Shown here: one piece after another, positions 1 through 9,610 of the stretch
Layout: the number at the start of each line of letters is the position of its first letter
How positions within the stretch are numbered: position 1 is the stretch's first letter
From: Aeromonas piscicola
GTDB taxonomy: Bacteria; Pseudomonadota; Gammaproteobacteria; Enterobacterales; Aeromonadaceae
Direction of reading: 5' to 3'
Length of the DNA: 64,000 bases
Assembly (NCBI RefSeq): GCF_000820005.1
Contig: NZ_CDBL01000067.1
Location: 38,244-102,243 of the forward strand
Notes under the pieces: generated by a model
What the model was told of the DNA's origin: nothing
Seen by the model: the letters and a program-made list of their open reading frames with translations, nothing else
Databases searched by the model: none
Position numbers and translations under genes: made by a program

Positions 1-688
1 AGTTGAGGGTGTCCTGGTCGCCCTTGCGGATGGCCCAGGCCAGGGGTTCGAAGGTGAACGGCTTGTCCAGATGCACCACGGCGCCTGTGTTCTGGGAGGC
101 GAAAATGGCGTTGTAGGGGAGGTCGTAGACGAAGGCATCGACCTTGCCATTGATCACTTCCAGCTTGGCGTCGTCCTGGGTTTCAAACTGCAGCAGTGTG
201 GCTTTGGGGATCAGCCGCTTGACCGCCTGCTCGCCCGTGGTGCCGAGCTTGACCGCGATCTTGTACTTGGGATCGTTGAGATCGCTGAAGGACTTGATCT
301 CGCCAACCTTCTCCTTGCGCAGCACTATAGTCTGGCCCACGACTATGTAAGGATCGGCGAAGTTGACGCGCAGGTTGCGCTGGGGGGTGACTGTCATGCC
401 GCCCATGATGACATCGAACTTGTCGGTCAGCAGCGCCGGAATGATGCCATCCCAGGCGGTGTTGACGAACTCGACCTTCACGCCCATCTCCTTGGCGACC
501 ATCTTGGCGAGATCCACATCGAAACCGATGTACTGGCCCTGCTTGTTGGTCATTTCGAAGGGTTGATAGCCGGCGTCGAAGCCGACCCGCAGCACACCGC
601 GCTCCAGCACGGCGTCCAGGGTTGAACTGGGCGCGGCACTGGCCAGCCCGCAAAACAGCAAGGTAGATAGAATGAGTTTTTTGATCAT
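1..688 (-). CDS. Periplasmic amino-acid-type ABC transporter substrate-binding protein (3' end cut by window)
   Basis: The reading frame is open from an ATG at 688 to the window edge, so about 229 residues are visible and the C-terminus is missing. The N-terminus is a signal peptide (MIKKLILSTLLLFCGLASA). It is followed by the family 3 solute-binding fold: LRVGFDAGYQPFEM near the start, then GFDVDLAKMVAKEMG, IPALLTDKFDVIMGGM and RNLRVNFADPY. In this family the protein captures an amino acid or small polar solute in the periplasm and delivers it to an inner-membrane permease. The ligand cannot be read from the sequence. Any permease genes would lie beyond the left edge. Confidence 0.9.
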   Translation of the reverse strand, partial: MIKKLILSTLLFCGLASAAPSSTLDAVLERGVLRVGFDAGYQPFEMTNKQGQYIGFDVDLAKMVAKEMGVKVEFVNTAWDGIIPALLTDKFDVIMGGMTVTPQRNLRVNFADPYIVVGQTIVLRKEKVGEIKSFSDLNDPKYKIAVKLGTTGEQAVKRLIPKATLLQFETQDDAKLEVINGKVDAFVYDLPYNAIFASQNTGAVVHLDKPFTFEPLAWAIRKGDQDTLN

Positions 689-1187
689 AAGTGACGTCTC
701 TGTCGATGTTGTGTTCAGCCTTGAACCTGCTCCCGTGCGACTCCGTGGCACAAGAGACTGCTGCATCCGGCAACAGGCAAGACAGGATTATTGTCTTGGT
801 TGAGGCAAAAGCCCCATATGAGATTCCATTTCCTGTGTGCTGAGTGAAAAATGTACCAAATTCCGATTGTGCCAGATGACTCAATAGGTTAGTGGCGCTT
901 TTTCCCCGTGACTGCACTCATAAAATCACACGAAAACAACATATCTATCTAATGGAGCGGGTTCAAGTCCAAAATGCCCGCGGGACACTTTGTTACACCG
1001 GACCCTTTCATCAGCAGTGTCAAACGTTACTCACCTTCCGGTGGGTTGCAGGAGAGGGATTCTTATGGGGCATTTTCAGCGTAATTTTATGCAACAAGTG
1101 AACTTTTATTGAGGATTTAGTCAGACACCACTGGGTCTTGTTTTGCGCTTCAAATATACTCAGTTACCTTCGTTTAGTGGCACGGGT
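689..1187. other. Divergent intergenic region without a gene
   Basis: About 500 bases separate the divergent binding-protein and diguanylate cyclase genes. I see no convincing open frame, repeat or hairpin with a T-run. The region must contain both promoters. A run resembling a tRNA T-arm near 960 has no cloverleaf around it. Confidence 0.5.
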
Positions 1188-2321
1188 ATGGACGCCTCAA
1201 TACTGCTCAAGCTGGATGTATTCACCCTCATGATCATGGCCCTGGGTGGCTACAGTCTCGGTTTTATCACCCTCTCCATCATATGGTCGACCCACAGGGA
1301 GATCCCCGGACTCGGACTCTGGTGGTGGTCGAGCCTGTGCGCCCTGGCGGCCCAGAGTCTCTTCACCCTGCAGGCCTTCATGCCCAATCTGGCGGGGATC
1401 TGGCTGGCCAACCTGCTGATCACCGTCTGCCTCGCCCTGATGCCGCTGGCGTTGCAGCGCTTTTTCGGCAAGCCCCTCAGCTGGCGCGCCACCGCCCTGT
1501 TCATGCTGATCTATGTGCTGATCCTGAGCTGGAGCATCTTGTTCAACGAACAGATGGCGCCCCGGGTATTGCTGGCCTGCCTGAGCTACATGGTGTTGGG
1601 GGCCGTGATAGTGCTGCTCATCTGGCGGTATGGCTATCCTGCCTACCTGCCCGCCGTGCTGGTGTTCACCGTGGTCAATATTCTGCTATATGGCTTGAAC
1701 CTGATGCGGATGGGGTTTCTGCTGCAGGGGGATGCCCGGGTGCTGATGGATCAGAGCGGTGTCAACGTGCTGCCCTTTCTCTCCATGCTGATGGGCAGTT
1801 ACCTTTCCACCTTCGGGGTGCTGCTGCTCTGTACCCAGTACCGGGCGCTGGCGCTGCGTCAGCAGGCCAGTCATGATTCCCTGACCGGTCTGCTGAACCG
1901 GCGCGGTTTCATGGAGCGGATGGCTGCGCGGCGGGCGAGCGAATTTGGTGCCCTGGCGGTGCTGGATCTGGATGATTTCAAGCAGATCAACGATCGCCAC
2001 GGCCACGAGGCGGGGGACCGGGTGCTGACGGCCGTCGGTGCCTATCTCGGCGCTCAGTCTGAACTGGTGGCCAGCCGTTTTGGTGGGGAAGAGTTCATCT
2101 TGCTGCTGCCCAGGGAGGATGAACAAGCCCAGCAGGCGCGCTGCGAGCAGATATTGCAGGATCTGGCTGCGCTGGAGCTGGACGGCATCGGCATCACGGT
2201 CAGCATGGGGCTGGCGCGCTGCCAGCACGACTGGCATTTCGACAGCCTGTTCAGCCAGGCCGATGGCGCCCTCTATCAGGCCAAGCGGGAGGGCAAAAAC
2301 CGGATCTGCCGACTGGCCTGA
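1188..2321 (+). CDS. Membrane-anchored diguanylate cyclase (GGDEF)
   Basis: The 377-residue protein starts at the ATG at 1188; an upstream in-frame TTG at 1143 is less likely. Residues of roughly 10-215 form about six to seven hydrophobic segments, and the C-terminal part is a GGDEF domain beginning at HDSLTGLLNRRGF. The active-site loop is RFGGEEF, so the cyclase signature is intact (GGEEF variant). The Mg-binding DLDDFKQIND motif is also present. It should make cyclic di-GMP from two GTP in response to a signal sensed by the membrane part. It ends four bases from the convergent uhpC gene. Confidence 0.9.
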   Translation: MDASILLKLDVFTLMIMALGGYSLGFITLSIIWSTHREIPGLGLWWWSSLCALAAQSLFTLQAFMPNLAGIWLANLLITVCLALMPLALQRFFGKPLSWRATALFMLIYVLILSWSILFNEQMAPRVLLACLSYMVLGAVIVLLIWRYGYPAYLPAVLVFTVVNILLYGLNLMRMGFLLQGDARVLMDQSGVNVLPFLSMLMGSYLSTFGVLLLCTQYRALALRQQASHDSLTGLLNRRGFMERMAARRASEFGALAVLDLDDFKQINDRHGHEAGDRVLTAVGAYLGAQSELVASRFGGEEFILLLPREDEQAQQARCEQILQDLAALELDGIGITVSMGLARCQHDWHFDSLFSQADGALYQAKREGKNRICRLA

Positions 2322-2325
2322 TGCC

Positions 2326-3669
2326 TCAAGGCACTAACTCCGCTTCCGGCGCCTGGATGCGCGGCGCCTGGGCCTTGAGGAAGGGGAGCAGCAACAGGGC
2401 CGAGACCCCGGCCGCCACCGAGATCACCACGAAGAAGCCGTTCCAGTGCCAGATCTCCATCACTTTGGCCAGCGGATAACCCGACAGCGCCGCCCCCATG
2501 TAGGCGAACAGGCCGACGAAGCCGGTGGCGGCCCCCGCCGAATTTTTGTGGGAGCACTCCGCCGCCGCCATGCCGATCAGCATCTGGGGGCCGAACACGA
2601 AGAAGCCGATGGTGAAGAAGCAGGCCGCCTGCATCACATAGCTGAAGAAGGGCATCAGCCAGAGCGACCCCACCGCCAGCAGTATCCCCACCGCGAAGAT
2701 GAGGTTCATCGGCCCGCGGTTGCCGTTGAACAGCTTGTCCGATCCCCAGCCCGCCACCAGGGCGCCGATAAAGCCCCCCACCTCAAACATCGAAATGGCC
2801 GAGTTGGCGCTCATCAGGTTGAAGCCGCGCTGCTCCGTCATGTAGAGATTGCCCCAGTCGTTGATGGCGGTGCGTACCACGTAGACCAGCACGTAGCAAC
2901 AGGCCAGCAGCCAGATGTAGGGGTTGCCGAGCACGTATTTGCGCAGGATCTGGCGAGGAGAGAGGCCCGCATCCTGAGTCTGCTGGGCGATCTCTAGCGC
3001 ATCCTGGCGCCACTCGCCGACCGTGGGCAGCCCCATGGCACTCGGGGTGTCCCGCAGCCGCCAGCAGAGGAACAAGCCGGTCAGAATGGCGATGACGCCG
3101 GGCACTATCATGCCGTAGCGCCAGCCGTGTTGCAGGGCTATGGTGCTGACGATGAGCGGGATCAGGGCCCCGCCCACGTTGTGGGCCGTGTTCCAGGCCG
3201 ACCACCAGAAGCCGCGCTCGGTGCGCGAATACCAGCTGGTGAGCAGCTTGGAGCAGGGTGGCCAGCCCCAGCCCTGGAAGAAGGCGTTGGCGACCCAGAG
3301 TGCCGCGAACAGCCAGAGGGATGACGAGAGGCCGAACAGTATGTTGATGACGCCGGTGGCCATCAGCCCCAGCCCCATGAAGTAGCGCGGGTTGGCGCGG
3401 TCGCTGATGATGCCGGAGAAGAACTTGGAGCAGCCGTAGGTGATGTAGAACAGGGTCCACAGCATGCCGATGTCGGACTTGTCCAGCATGCCGTCCGCCA
3501 GCATGTCCGGCATGGCGAAGTTGAAGCTCTTGCGGGTGAAGTAGAAGACCGCATAGCCCAGGTACATGGTCAGCAGAATATGCAGCCGCCAGTGACGATA
3601 GCTGGCATCGATCTCGGCCTGATCGCGGATGAGCGGCTGGGGCGGCGCGCTTCTCATAAAGCTCAGCAT
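2326..3669 (-). CDS. uhpC: UhpC-type membrane sensor of hexose phosphates (MFS)
   Basis: The 447-residue, twelve-helix major facilitator protein closely resembles UhpC (E. coli, about 440 residues). Typical stretches are YFTRKSFNFAMPDM near residue 43, a motif-A-like SGIISDRANPR after helix 2, and FFQGWGWPPCSKLL. UhpC binds external glucose-6-phosphate and activates the UhpB kinase rather than acting mainly as a transporter. It follows uhpB by 24 bases in the same operon (uhpA-uhpB-uhpC). The transporter gene uhpT is not downstream: the next gene is the convergent cyclase. Confidence 0.88.
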   Translation of the reverse strand: MLSFMRSAPPQPLIRDQAEIDASYRHWRLHILLTMYLGYAVFYFTRKSFNFAMPDMLADGMLDKSDIGMLWTLFYITYGCSKFFSGIISDRANPRYFMGLGLMATGVINILFGLSSSLWLFAALWVANAFFQGWGWPPCSKLLTSWYSRTERGFWWSAWNTAHNVGGALIPLIVSTIALQHGWRYGMIVPGVIAILTGLFLCWRLRDTPSAMGLPTVGEWRQDALEIAQQTQDAGLSPRQILRKYVLGNPYIWLLACCYVLVYVVRTAINDWGNLYMTEQRGFNLMSANSAISMFEVGGFIGALVAGWGSDKLFNGNRGPMNLIFAVGILLAVGSLWLMPFFSYVMQAACFFTIGFFVFGPQMLIGMAAAECSHKNSAGAATGFVGLFAYMGAALSGYPLAKVMEIWHWNGFFVVISVAAGVSALLLLPFLKAQAPRIQAPEAELVP

Positions 3670-3693
3670 GCAGGGCCTCGCTGGATAAGGGGG

Positions 3694-5214
3694 TCAGCCA
3701 TGACGCTCCTCCCGTTTGCGATTGGGCAGGGCCACGGTCAGCTGGGTGCCGTGGATGCAGGAGAGTTGCAGGCTGCCGCCGAGGGCCTGCACCCGCTCTC
3801 GTATGCCGAGCAGGCCATATCCCTGGGGCGAGCTGTGCTCCGGCAGGCCGCAGCCGTCATCCTCCAGCAACAGCAGCAAGCGCTCGGCCTGGCGATGGGC
3901 GCGAATGGTGACCGAGCTGGCGTTGGCGTGTTTGACCACGTTGTTGAGCCCCTCCTGACAGACCCTAAACAGGGTGACCCGCTGGGCGTCGGAGAGCCCC
4001 TCGTCCGCCAGCTGCCACTCGAGCCGGGTGACGATACCGCGGCGCTCCAGCTCAAGTTCCCGCAGCAGGCCGCGTACCGCCTGCTCCAGGCTCATGTCGT
4101 CGAGCTGACGGGGGCGCAGGCGACCGAGCAGGCCGCGTACCGCATCGTAGATGCCGAGCGACAGGGTTTCGATGAGGGCGCTGCTCTGGCCGACCCCGGC
4201 GTTGTCCGGCGCGAGACGCCGCACTATGCCGGCCTGGGTGCGGATGGCTGTGATGGTCTGGCCTATGTCGTCGTGCAGCTCGCGAGCTACCTCCTTGCGA
4301 ATGCTCTCTTCTGTCTCCAGCAGCCGCTCTGTGAGCTGGCGGTTGTGGGCGAGCTGGCGGGTCAGCGCCTGATTGAGTTCGCGCTGGCGCTGAATGCCCG
4401 CCCCCAGCAGCAGGCCGGTCAGGCTCTGGGCCAGCAGGGAGAGCAGCAGATCCAGCGGGTGTTCGTGCCAGGCCTGGCCCGCCATCAGGGCGACCGTGTT
4501 CATCAGGGTGGCGAGCAGAGCCCCCTGCCAGCCGTAGCGCCAGGCCATGGCCATGATGGGAATGGCGAGGCAAAACGGGGTGAAGCGCACCAGCGAGTCA
4601 GGCAGGCCGAGCTGCAGCCAGAGGCTCAGCACGAACAGCAGCAGATACCAGACCAGATGACGAAAGCGCCAGTCTACCGGTTGATCCACCAGTGCCGGCC
4701 CGAGCGGCACCCAGGTGGCGCGGGTAAGGTAGTGCCAGATCAGCATGCAGGTGGAGGTGAGGGTCAGGCCGCCGGTCAGGGTGAGCAGCAGGGCGGTGAG
4801 GCCGTCTTCCCCGGCCAGATGCCAGAGCAGGGATTGCAGCAGCGCCGCCACGGTGACGGTGGCGAGCAGCACCAGCAGCTGTTGCCAGTCGTTGCGCACC
4901 TGCTGGCGGCGGGCGATGAGCAGCGGCAGCAGGGTGAGCAGGCTGCCCGCCTGGATCAGCTGCCACAGCGGCAGCCCTACCTCCTGATTGAGCCAGTAGA
5001 GCAGCAGGGATTCACACAGCAGCAGCGGCGGCCAGTAGGCGATCGGGCTTTGCAGCAACAGGCCCAGGCGCAGGCCAAACGGGAACAGCAGCGCCGCCAG
5101 TATGGGGGATCCCGCCAGATGCAGGCTGATGCTCCACAGGCAAAACCAGCCGGCGGCAAAGATGAAGCAGGCCGCCAGCGAGATGGCGACATAGCTGGCA
5201 AGGCGGGGGATCAC
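3694..5214 (-). CDS. uhpB: UhpB sensor histidine kinase
   Basis: I place the start at a GTG at 5214, which overlaps the uhpA stop codon (GTGA). This gives 506 residues, close to the roughly 500 of E. coli UhpB; the longer open frame upstream is uhpA read out of frame. The first half is strongly hydrophobic with about eight membrane segments. The HisKA_3 box [16 protein letters not shown] contains the phospho-accepting histidine. The C-terminal HATPase domain shows [13 protein letters not shown] (N box) and DDGCGL (G1). It should phosphorylate UhpA when UhpC detects hexose phosphate. Confidence 0.9.
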   Translation of the reverse strand: MIPRLASYVAISLAACFIFAAGWFCLWSISLHLAGSPILAALLFPFGLRLGLLLQSPIAYWPPLLLCESLLLYWLNQEVGLPLWQLIQAGSLLTLLPLLIARRQQVRNDWQQLLVLLATVTVAALLQSLLWHLAGEDGLTALLLTLTGGLTLTSTCMLIWHYLTRATWVPLGPALVDQPVDWRFRHLVWYLLLFVLSLWLQLGLPDSLVRFTPFCLAIPIMAMAWRYGWQGALLATLMNTVALMAGQAWHEHPLDLLLSLLAQSLTGLLLGAGIQRQRELNQALTRQLAHNRQLTERLLETEESIRKEVARELHDDIGQTITAIRTQAGIVRRLAPDNAGVGQSSALIETLSLGIYDAVRGLLGRLRPRQLDDMSLEQAVRGLLRELELERRGIVTRLEWQLADEGLSDAQRVTLFRVCQEGLNNVVKHANASSVTIRAHRQAERLLLLLEDDGCGLPEHSSPQGYGLLGIRERVQALGGSLQLSCIHGTQLTVALPNRKREERHG

Positions 5215-5801
5215 CAGCTGTCCAGCATGCGGTGGGCCAGCTCCACGTTGTTGCTGACTTTCAGTTTGTCCATCAGGTTGGCGCGGTGCACGTGCACCGT
5301 CTTGGGGGAGAGGCCGAGCTGTTCGGCGATGGCTTTGACTTCGAGCCCCCGCGCCAGCAGCTGCGCCACTTCCCGCTCCCGGTTGGTGAGGGGATCCTGG
5401 TTGTTGCAGGCCAGCTTGTGGGCTATGTCCGGGGTCAGATAACAACCACCGTGGGCGGCGGTGCGCACCGCCGCGATCAGCTCGTCAGGGCTGCAACGTT
5501 TGGAGAGGAAGCCCTTGGCACCTGCTTGCAAGGCCTGTTCGATCAACGCCGGACTGTCGTGCACCGACAGCATCACCACGGCGAGGCCGGAGGGGAGGCA
5601 CTTGAGCAGGTCCAGCCCGGATTGATCCGGCATTGAGATGTCGCACACGCACAGCTGCACGCCGCTGCCTGGCAACCCGGCGAGGGCGTCGGCGGCCGAG
5701 CCGAATTCGGCCACGACCTTGAGGTCTGGCTCGAGATTGAGCAATTGGGCAAAACCGGAGCGGACGATCTGGTGATCGTCGATGAGGGCAATCTTTATCA
5801 T
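5211..5801 (-). CDS. uhpA: UhpA response regulator (NarL/FixJ type)
   Basis: The 196-residue protein has exactly the length of E. coli UhpA. The receiver domain has the acidic pair D8-D9, the phosphorylation site D54 (CDISMP) and K103-region SKR. The LuxR-type helix-turn-helix follows ([15 protein letters not shown] through [17 protein letters not shown]). It is first in the uhpABC operon and overlaps uhpB by four bases. In the known system phospho-UhpA activates uhpT; here the target must lie outside this window. Confidence 0.92.
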   Translation of the reverse strand: MIKIALIDDHQIVRSGFAQLLNLEPDLKVVAEFGSAADALAGLPGSGVQLCVCDISMPDQSGLDLLKCLPSGLAVVMLSVHDSPALIEQALQAGAKGFLSKRCSPDELIAAVRTAAHGGCYLTPDIAHKLACNNQDPLTNREREVAQLLARGLEVKAIAEQLGLSPKTVHVHRANLMDKLKVSNNVELAHRMLDSW

Positions 5802-6016
5802 GATGTCAGCCTGAAATCTGCGGCCAGGGTGCTGGCGCGGCCAACAAGATACCTGCCACCTCGCTCGGGCTCAAGAGGAAGGGCGCATTGTGGTCAGTAT
5901 GGTGGGCGCTTCTGCCCCAAAGTTTGATCGGGATCAGGAAGGGGGCGGCTTGGGTCGGGGCAGGGAGAACACGCGCCGTCCCCCGTGGTGCTCGGGTCGG
6001 CGCGTGCCCGTGGCGG

Positions 6017-6412
6017 CTAGCGGTGCAGCTCGCCCGCCCGTTCCGGCTGATAGACCACTTCCAGGATCTCGACCTGGATGGTGCGACCGGCGGGTCCCGG
6101 CCAGGCGATGCTGTCGCCCACCTTCAGCCCCAGCAGGGCGCTGCCGACCGGTGCCAGCACGGAGATTTTGGACTCATCCCCCTGCACATCCTTCGGATAG
6201 ACCAGGGTCAGGCAGAAGTCGTTGCCGCTGCTCTGCATCTTGAAGCGCACTGTGCTGTTCATGGTCACCACGTCCGGTGGCATGTCGGCCGGCTCGCGCA
6301 TCTCGGCGCGGTCCAGCTCCTCCTGCAATGCCAGGTGCTGCGGGTGGTTGCCGAGCAGTTGTTCGATGCGATCGAGATCCAGGCTGGAAATCACGAGATT
6401 AGGTCTTTGCAT
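6017..6412 (-). CDS. rnk: Rnk, GreA/GreB-like regulator of nucleoside diphosphate kinase
   Basis: The 131-residue protein begins MQRPNLVISSLDLDRIEQLL. It has the short N-terminal coiled coil of Rnk followed by the GreA/GreB C-terminal fold (VTMNSTVRFKM, LVYPKD, ISVLAPVGSALLGLKVGDSI). Rnk binds RNA polymerase near the secondary channel but has a coiled coil too short to act as a cleavage factor. In E. coli and Pseudomonas it influences Ndk and alginate levels. It appears monocistronic, with about 200 bases free on each side. Confidence 0.9.
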   Translation of the reverse strand: MQRPNLVISSLDLDRIEQLLGNHPQHLALQEELDRAEMREPADMPPDVVTMNSTVRFKMQSSGNDFCLTLVYPKDVQGDESKISVLAPVGSALLGLKVGDSIAWPGPAGRTIQVEILEVVYQPERAGELHR

Positions 6413-6641
6413 AAGATATTCCTTATCAATGGGTCATATGACCAGGATGGCGGGCAAGCTGGTCGCAAAAGGGGGTCGATACGAAAAAACAGATCGGGAA
6501 CGCATGCCCCCGAACGACTCGCTGTCAGGGGCGAGGGCGGGGGCTCAACGGGGTGTGAGCTGGCTTGGAAAAATCATGAACGCTTTCATGGGGATACCAT
6601 AACCATTCTGGACTGTTTTGGCAATTATCCTGATAGGCTTG

Positions 6642-7376
6642 TCAGGGGGCCTGATAATCGTACTGCTTGATGATGCGCGCCAGGCTGCCATCGTCGCGCA
6701 TGGCCATAATGGTCTTGCGCCAGCGCAGCGCGTCGGCAGGGGGAAAGTGGGGGCTGGCGGCAAGGTAGAGGGCCGTCTGTTGCAGGGTGTCGCCGCGCAC
6801 CAGATCCGTCAGCGGCAAGCCGGTCTGCTGCTGATTGTAACGGGCGCTGTTCCAGGCCACGGCCCAGCCCTGAATGCGATCCAGCGCCAGCTTGCTGGCA
6901 TTGCTGACCTCCTCGGCTACCACATCCTGTTTCACCTGGCCAAGCGGCTGGATCAGGCTCTGGCCATAGGATCCGCGCATCACCCCTATGGTCAGGCCGG
7001 GCAGCGCCTTGACCGAAAGTGGCTCGGGGTGGTGTTGGCGATGGCTGACCAGCACGAAGGCTTCGTCCAGCAGGGGTGCGATCCAGAGAAACAGGGGCTC
7101 GCGCTGGGGGCTTTTGACCGGTGGTACCAGCAATACGTTCTGGCGATGACGGGTCTGGCTGAGGGCGCGGGCCAGCGGCATCAGCTCTATGGTCAGCGGC
7201 TCCTTGAGGCGGCGGGCGGCTTCCTCCAGCACTTCTATTGCCATGCCGCTCGGGGCGCCCTGATAGGAGCGGATGACATAAGGGGGGATCTCGGCCGCGA
7301 TGACCACAACGGCATGGGCCTGAATGGCCGGAAAGAGAAAGCTGCAGCACAGCAGCATGAGAACGGGAATGCGCAT
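6642..7376 (-). CDS. Periplasmic solute-binding-like protein, family 3 type
   Basis: I choose the ATG at 7376, which directly starts a signal peptide (MRIPVLMLLCCSFLFPAIQAHA); an in-frame start 13 codons upstream would precede it with polar residues. The mature part of about 222 residues resembles orphan extracellular family 3 binding proteins common in Aeromonas, Shewanella and Vibrio: EIPPYVIRSYQGAPSGMAIEVLEEAARRL, then LTIGVMRGSYGQSL and IKQYDY at the end. There is no permease or ATPase beside it, so it may be a sensor-type or orphan binding protein. The ligand is unknown. Confidence 0.75.
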   Translation of the reverse strand: MRIPVLMLLCCSFLFPAIQAHAVVVIAAEIPPYVIRSYQGAPSGMAIEVLEEAARRLKEPLTIELMPLARALSQTRHRQNVLLVPPVKSPQREPLFLWIAPLLDEAFVLVSHRQHHPEPLSVKALPGLTIGVMRGSYGQSLIQPLGQVKQDVVAEEVSNASKLALDRIQGWAVAWNSARYNQQQTGLPLTDLVRGDTLQQTALYLAASPHFPPADALRWRKTIMAMRDDGSLARIIKQYDYQAP

Positions 7377-7456
7377 AGGAGACCGGATCAGGGATGAGTA
7401 CACAGAGTGTAACATCCCGTTACCGCAAGTCAGCTCACCCCATTCAGGGTGGCGCG

Positions 7457-8140
7457 TCAGTCGAAGAAATCCCTCAGATCCAGCGTCTGGTAGCCTTCCA
7501 GCTGCTGCCAGGGCAGCTGTTTTGGCAAGGGCTTGAGGGTCACCTCCATCCGGTAGCTGCGATAGCCGTCCAGGCTTGCCGACTCCACCACCAGCGGCAA
7601 TTGCCAGCGGCTCGACCAGAGGATGCGGGTGCGCTGCTTGCCCTCGCGCCCTTCATACCAGCGCGCCTGCTCGGGGGCGGCTTCATCAAGGGGCGTCATC
7701 CCTTGCAGCAGGGCCGGGTTGACGAGGTAGCGGATCCGCTCCCAATCCGGTTTGAATGCCACCTGGCCATACTCTTCCTCCGGCACCTCCACCAGCTGGT
7801 TGTGCCAGCTGTCGGCGTAGCGCAGTTGCAGCTCCCCCTGTGCGTCGCGGGTTACCCAGCGCGCCGCCATCTGATGGGTGAAGTGCTTGTGGCCCGGGTT
7901 GGCATCATGGGTGGCGTGATAGGCGCGTGCCAGCGGCAGCGGGATGAGCCGCTGGCTCCACACCTGGTTGCCGACTCGTATCCACTTCTCCTGCCAGCTG
8001 TTTTCCTTGGCGATGCCATCGCTGCTGGTGACCCTGTCGTGATAGCTGATCCGGGCGGCCAGATCGGGGGTCTCCTCGGCATGAGCCTGAAAGGAGAGGG
8101 CGCTGCCAAGCAGCCATAACGGAAGTAACAGTCGCATCAT
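7457..8140 (-). CDS. Hypothetical exported protein
   Basis: The 227-residue protein has a clear signal peptide (MMRLLLPLWLLGSALSFQAHA). The mature part is rich in Trp, Arg and acidic residues (WQEKWIRVGNQVWSQRLIP, HKHFTHQMAARWV) and has no membrane segment. I do not recognise a family. It lies downstream of the phosphatase pair on the same strand, but a GC-rich hairpin at 8159-8192 separates them, so it is probably its own transcript or partly coupled to them. Confidence 0.65.
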   Translation of the reverse strand: MMRLLLPLWLLGSALSFQAHAEETPDLAARISYHDRVTSSDGIAKENSWQEKWIRVGNQVWSQRLIPLPLARAYHATHDANPGHKHFTHQMAARWVTRDAQGELQLRYADSWHNQLVEVPEEEYGQVAFKPDWERIRYLVNPALLQGMTPLDEAAPEQARWYEGREGKQRTRILWSSRWQLPLVVESASLDGYRSYRMEVTLKPLPKQLPWQQLEGYQTLDLRDFFD

Positions 8141-8158
8141 GCTTGATCGCTCGAAAGA

Positions 8159-8192
8159 GCAGGGGCCCGGGTTCAGGAACCCGGTCCCCTGC
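8159..8192 (-). terminator. GC-rich hairpin after the phosphatase pair
   Basis: The arms GCAGGGGCCCGGGTT and AACCCGGTCCCCTGC pair over 15 positions with one mismatch around a CAGG loop. The T-run on the minus-strand side is weak (CTCTTTC). It could end the phosphatase transcript or only attenuate it. Confidence 0.5.
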
Positions 8193-8195
8193 AGC

Positions 8196-9599
8196 TTACA
8201 GGCCGAGCGCCTCCCGCAGTTTGCCGAACACTCGGGTATTGTCGAGCGTGCCCTTGAAGCGGCTGCTGCCGGCGCCGTCCGCGAACAGCATCACATCGCC
8301 GCCGCCGTGGGTCTCGGAGCCCAGCTTGACGCCCGTCTCCTGCAGGTAGTCGTCCGCCATCACCTCATCGCTGGTGAGGGGGGGACGCACCGCCGGGCGG
8401 TTGGGGCCGTTGCCAAACACCAGCGTCGTGAAGGGCTTGCCATCCACGTCGTTCTGGGTCGAGCCGTCGGCGTTCTTGACCAGATCCAGCACCTTGTTGC
8501 CCTTGGCGGAGTAGCCGTTGATGGTCATGGTGTGGTCGTGGTCGGCGGTGACCACAATCAGGGTATCTTTCAAGTCCACCTTGCCGAGCGCCGTCTTGAC
8601 CGCTTCATCCAGCGCCACCGCATCGGTGAGGGAACGCTTGGCATTGGTGCCGTGCAGGGCGTGGTCTATGCGCCCCCCTTCCACCATCAGGAAGTAGCCT
8701 TGGCTGTTCTGGCTTAGCAGATCGATCGCCTTGGCAGTCATCTCCGACAGGGACGGCTGGGTATTGGCCGCCCCCTTGGCGACGCGGTCTAGTTCGTAGT
8801 CGAGGTGGGACTTGGCGCTGAACAGGCCGAGCAGTTTGCCACTGCTGACCTTGGCCAGATCGCTCTGGGTGGTGACATAGCTGTACCCCTGGGCGGTCAG
8901 CTCGGCGGTGAGATCCCGCCCATCGGCGCGGCCGCCCTTGTTGCTGGCGCTGTAGGGGGTCCAGTGGTTGGCTCCTCCCCCCATCAGCACGTCCACCCCG
9001 TCCCCGAGCGCGGCGTTGAAGCCGGCACCGCCCGGCACCGCCTGCTCGGCGATGGCATAGGCGGCATCCCGGTGGCAGATATGGGCGTAGGTCGCAGCCG
9101 GGGTGGCGTGGGTCAGCTCAGTGGTGGTGACGGCGCCGACCGACTTGCCCGCCGCCTTGGCCAGCTCCAGTATGCTGGGCACAGGCGTGCCGTTGTCGCT
9201 GCTGCAGTTGTTGATGCCCTTGTTGCCGTTGGCATCCTTGCCCGGAGCGACCGCCTTGGTGTCGCTGCTCATGGCGATCACCTCGTTGTTCATCTTGACG
9301 CCCGTGGTGTAGGCCGCCATGGAGGGGGCCGAATCCGTGGTCTGGGCATCATTGGAGAAGGTCTTGATACGGGCGCTGCGTGGCAGCTTCATCATCTCCA
9401 GGTTGCCCTCTTCACCCACCTTGAACAGGCGGGTGGCGGTGAGCACCGTGGGGCCCATGCCGTCACCGATAAACAGGATGACGTTTTTGGCATCGCTGGC
9501 CTGGGCCTGGGCAAAGGAGCCGAGGGCGGTGAGCAAGGCGGTGCAGACGAGGGTTCTGTGCAGGTTGTTTTTCATGGTTCTTTTCATGGCTCCTTTCAT
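8196..9599 (-). CDS. Alkaline phosphatase, PhoA family (second gene of a tandem pair)
   Basis: The 467-residue protein starts at 9599, where AGGAG precedes the ATG by seven bases; two further ATG codons follow within 11 codons. A signal peptide ends near AQAQA. Catalytic landmarks are VILFIGDGMG (metal ligand Asp), TDSAPSMAAY with the nucleophilic Ser, MVEGGRIDHALH, VTADHDHT and ETHGGGDVMLFADG with the last zinc histidine. It should hydrolyse phosphomonoesters in the periplasm. It begins 11 bases after its paralogue, with which it shares all these motifs, so the pair is a tandem duplication in one operon. Confidence 0.92.
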   Translation of the reverse strand: MKGAMKRTMKNNLHRTLVCTALLTALGSFAQAQASDAKNVILFIGDGMGPTVLTATRLFKVGEEGNLEMMKLPRSARIKTFSNDAQTTDSAPSMAAYTTGVKMNNEVIAMSSDTKAVAPGKDANGNKGINNCSSDNGTPVPSILELAKAAGKSVGAVTTTELTHATPAATYAHICHRDAAYAIAEQAVPGGAGFNAALGDGVDVLMGGGANHWTPYSASNKGGRADGRDLTAELTAQGYSYVTTQSDLAKVSSGKLLGLFSAKSHLDYELDRVAKGAANTQPSLSEMTAKAIDLLSQNSQGYFLMVEGGRIDHALHGTNAKRSLTDAVALDEAVKTALGKVDLKDTLIVVTADHDHTMTINGYSAKGNKVLDLVKNADGSTQNDVDGKPFTTLVFGNGPNRPAVRPPLTSDEVMADDYLQETGVKLGSETHGGGDVMLFADGAGSSRFKGTLDNTRVFGKLREALGL

Positions 9600-9610
9600 G
9601 GGAATGCTCC

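Noticed and set aside
955..985. tRNA T-arm-like sequence (GGTTCAAGTCC) near 960
   Set aside because: No acceptor, D or anticodon arm can be formed around it.
3580..5442. 620-residue plus-strand open frame
   Set aside because: It runs antisense through uhpB, is rich in Gln, His and Gly typical of a GC-skewed shadow frame, and has no domain.
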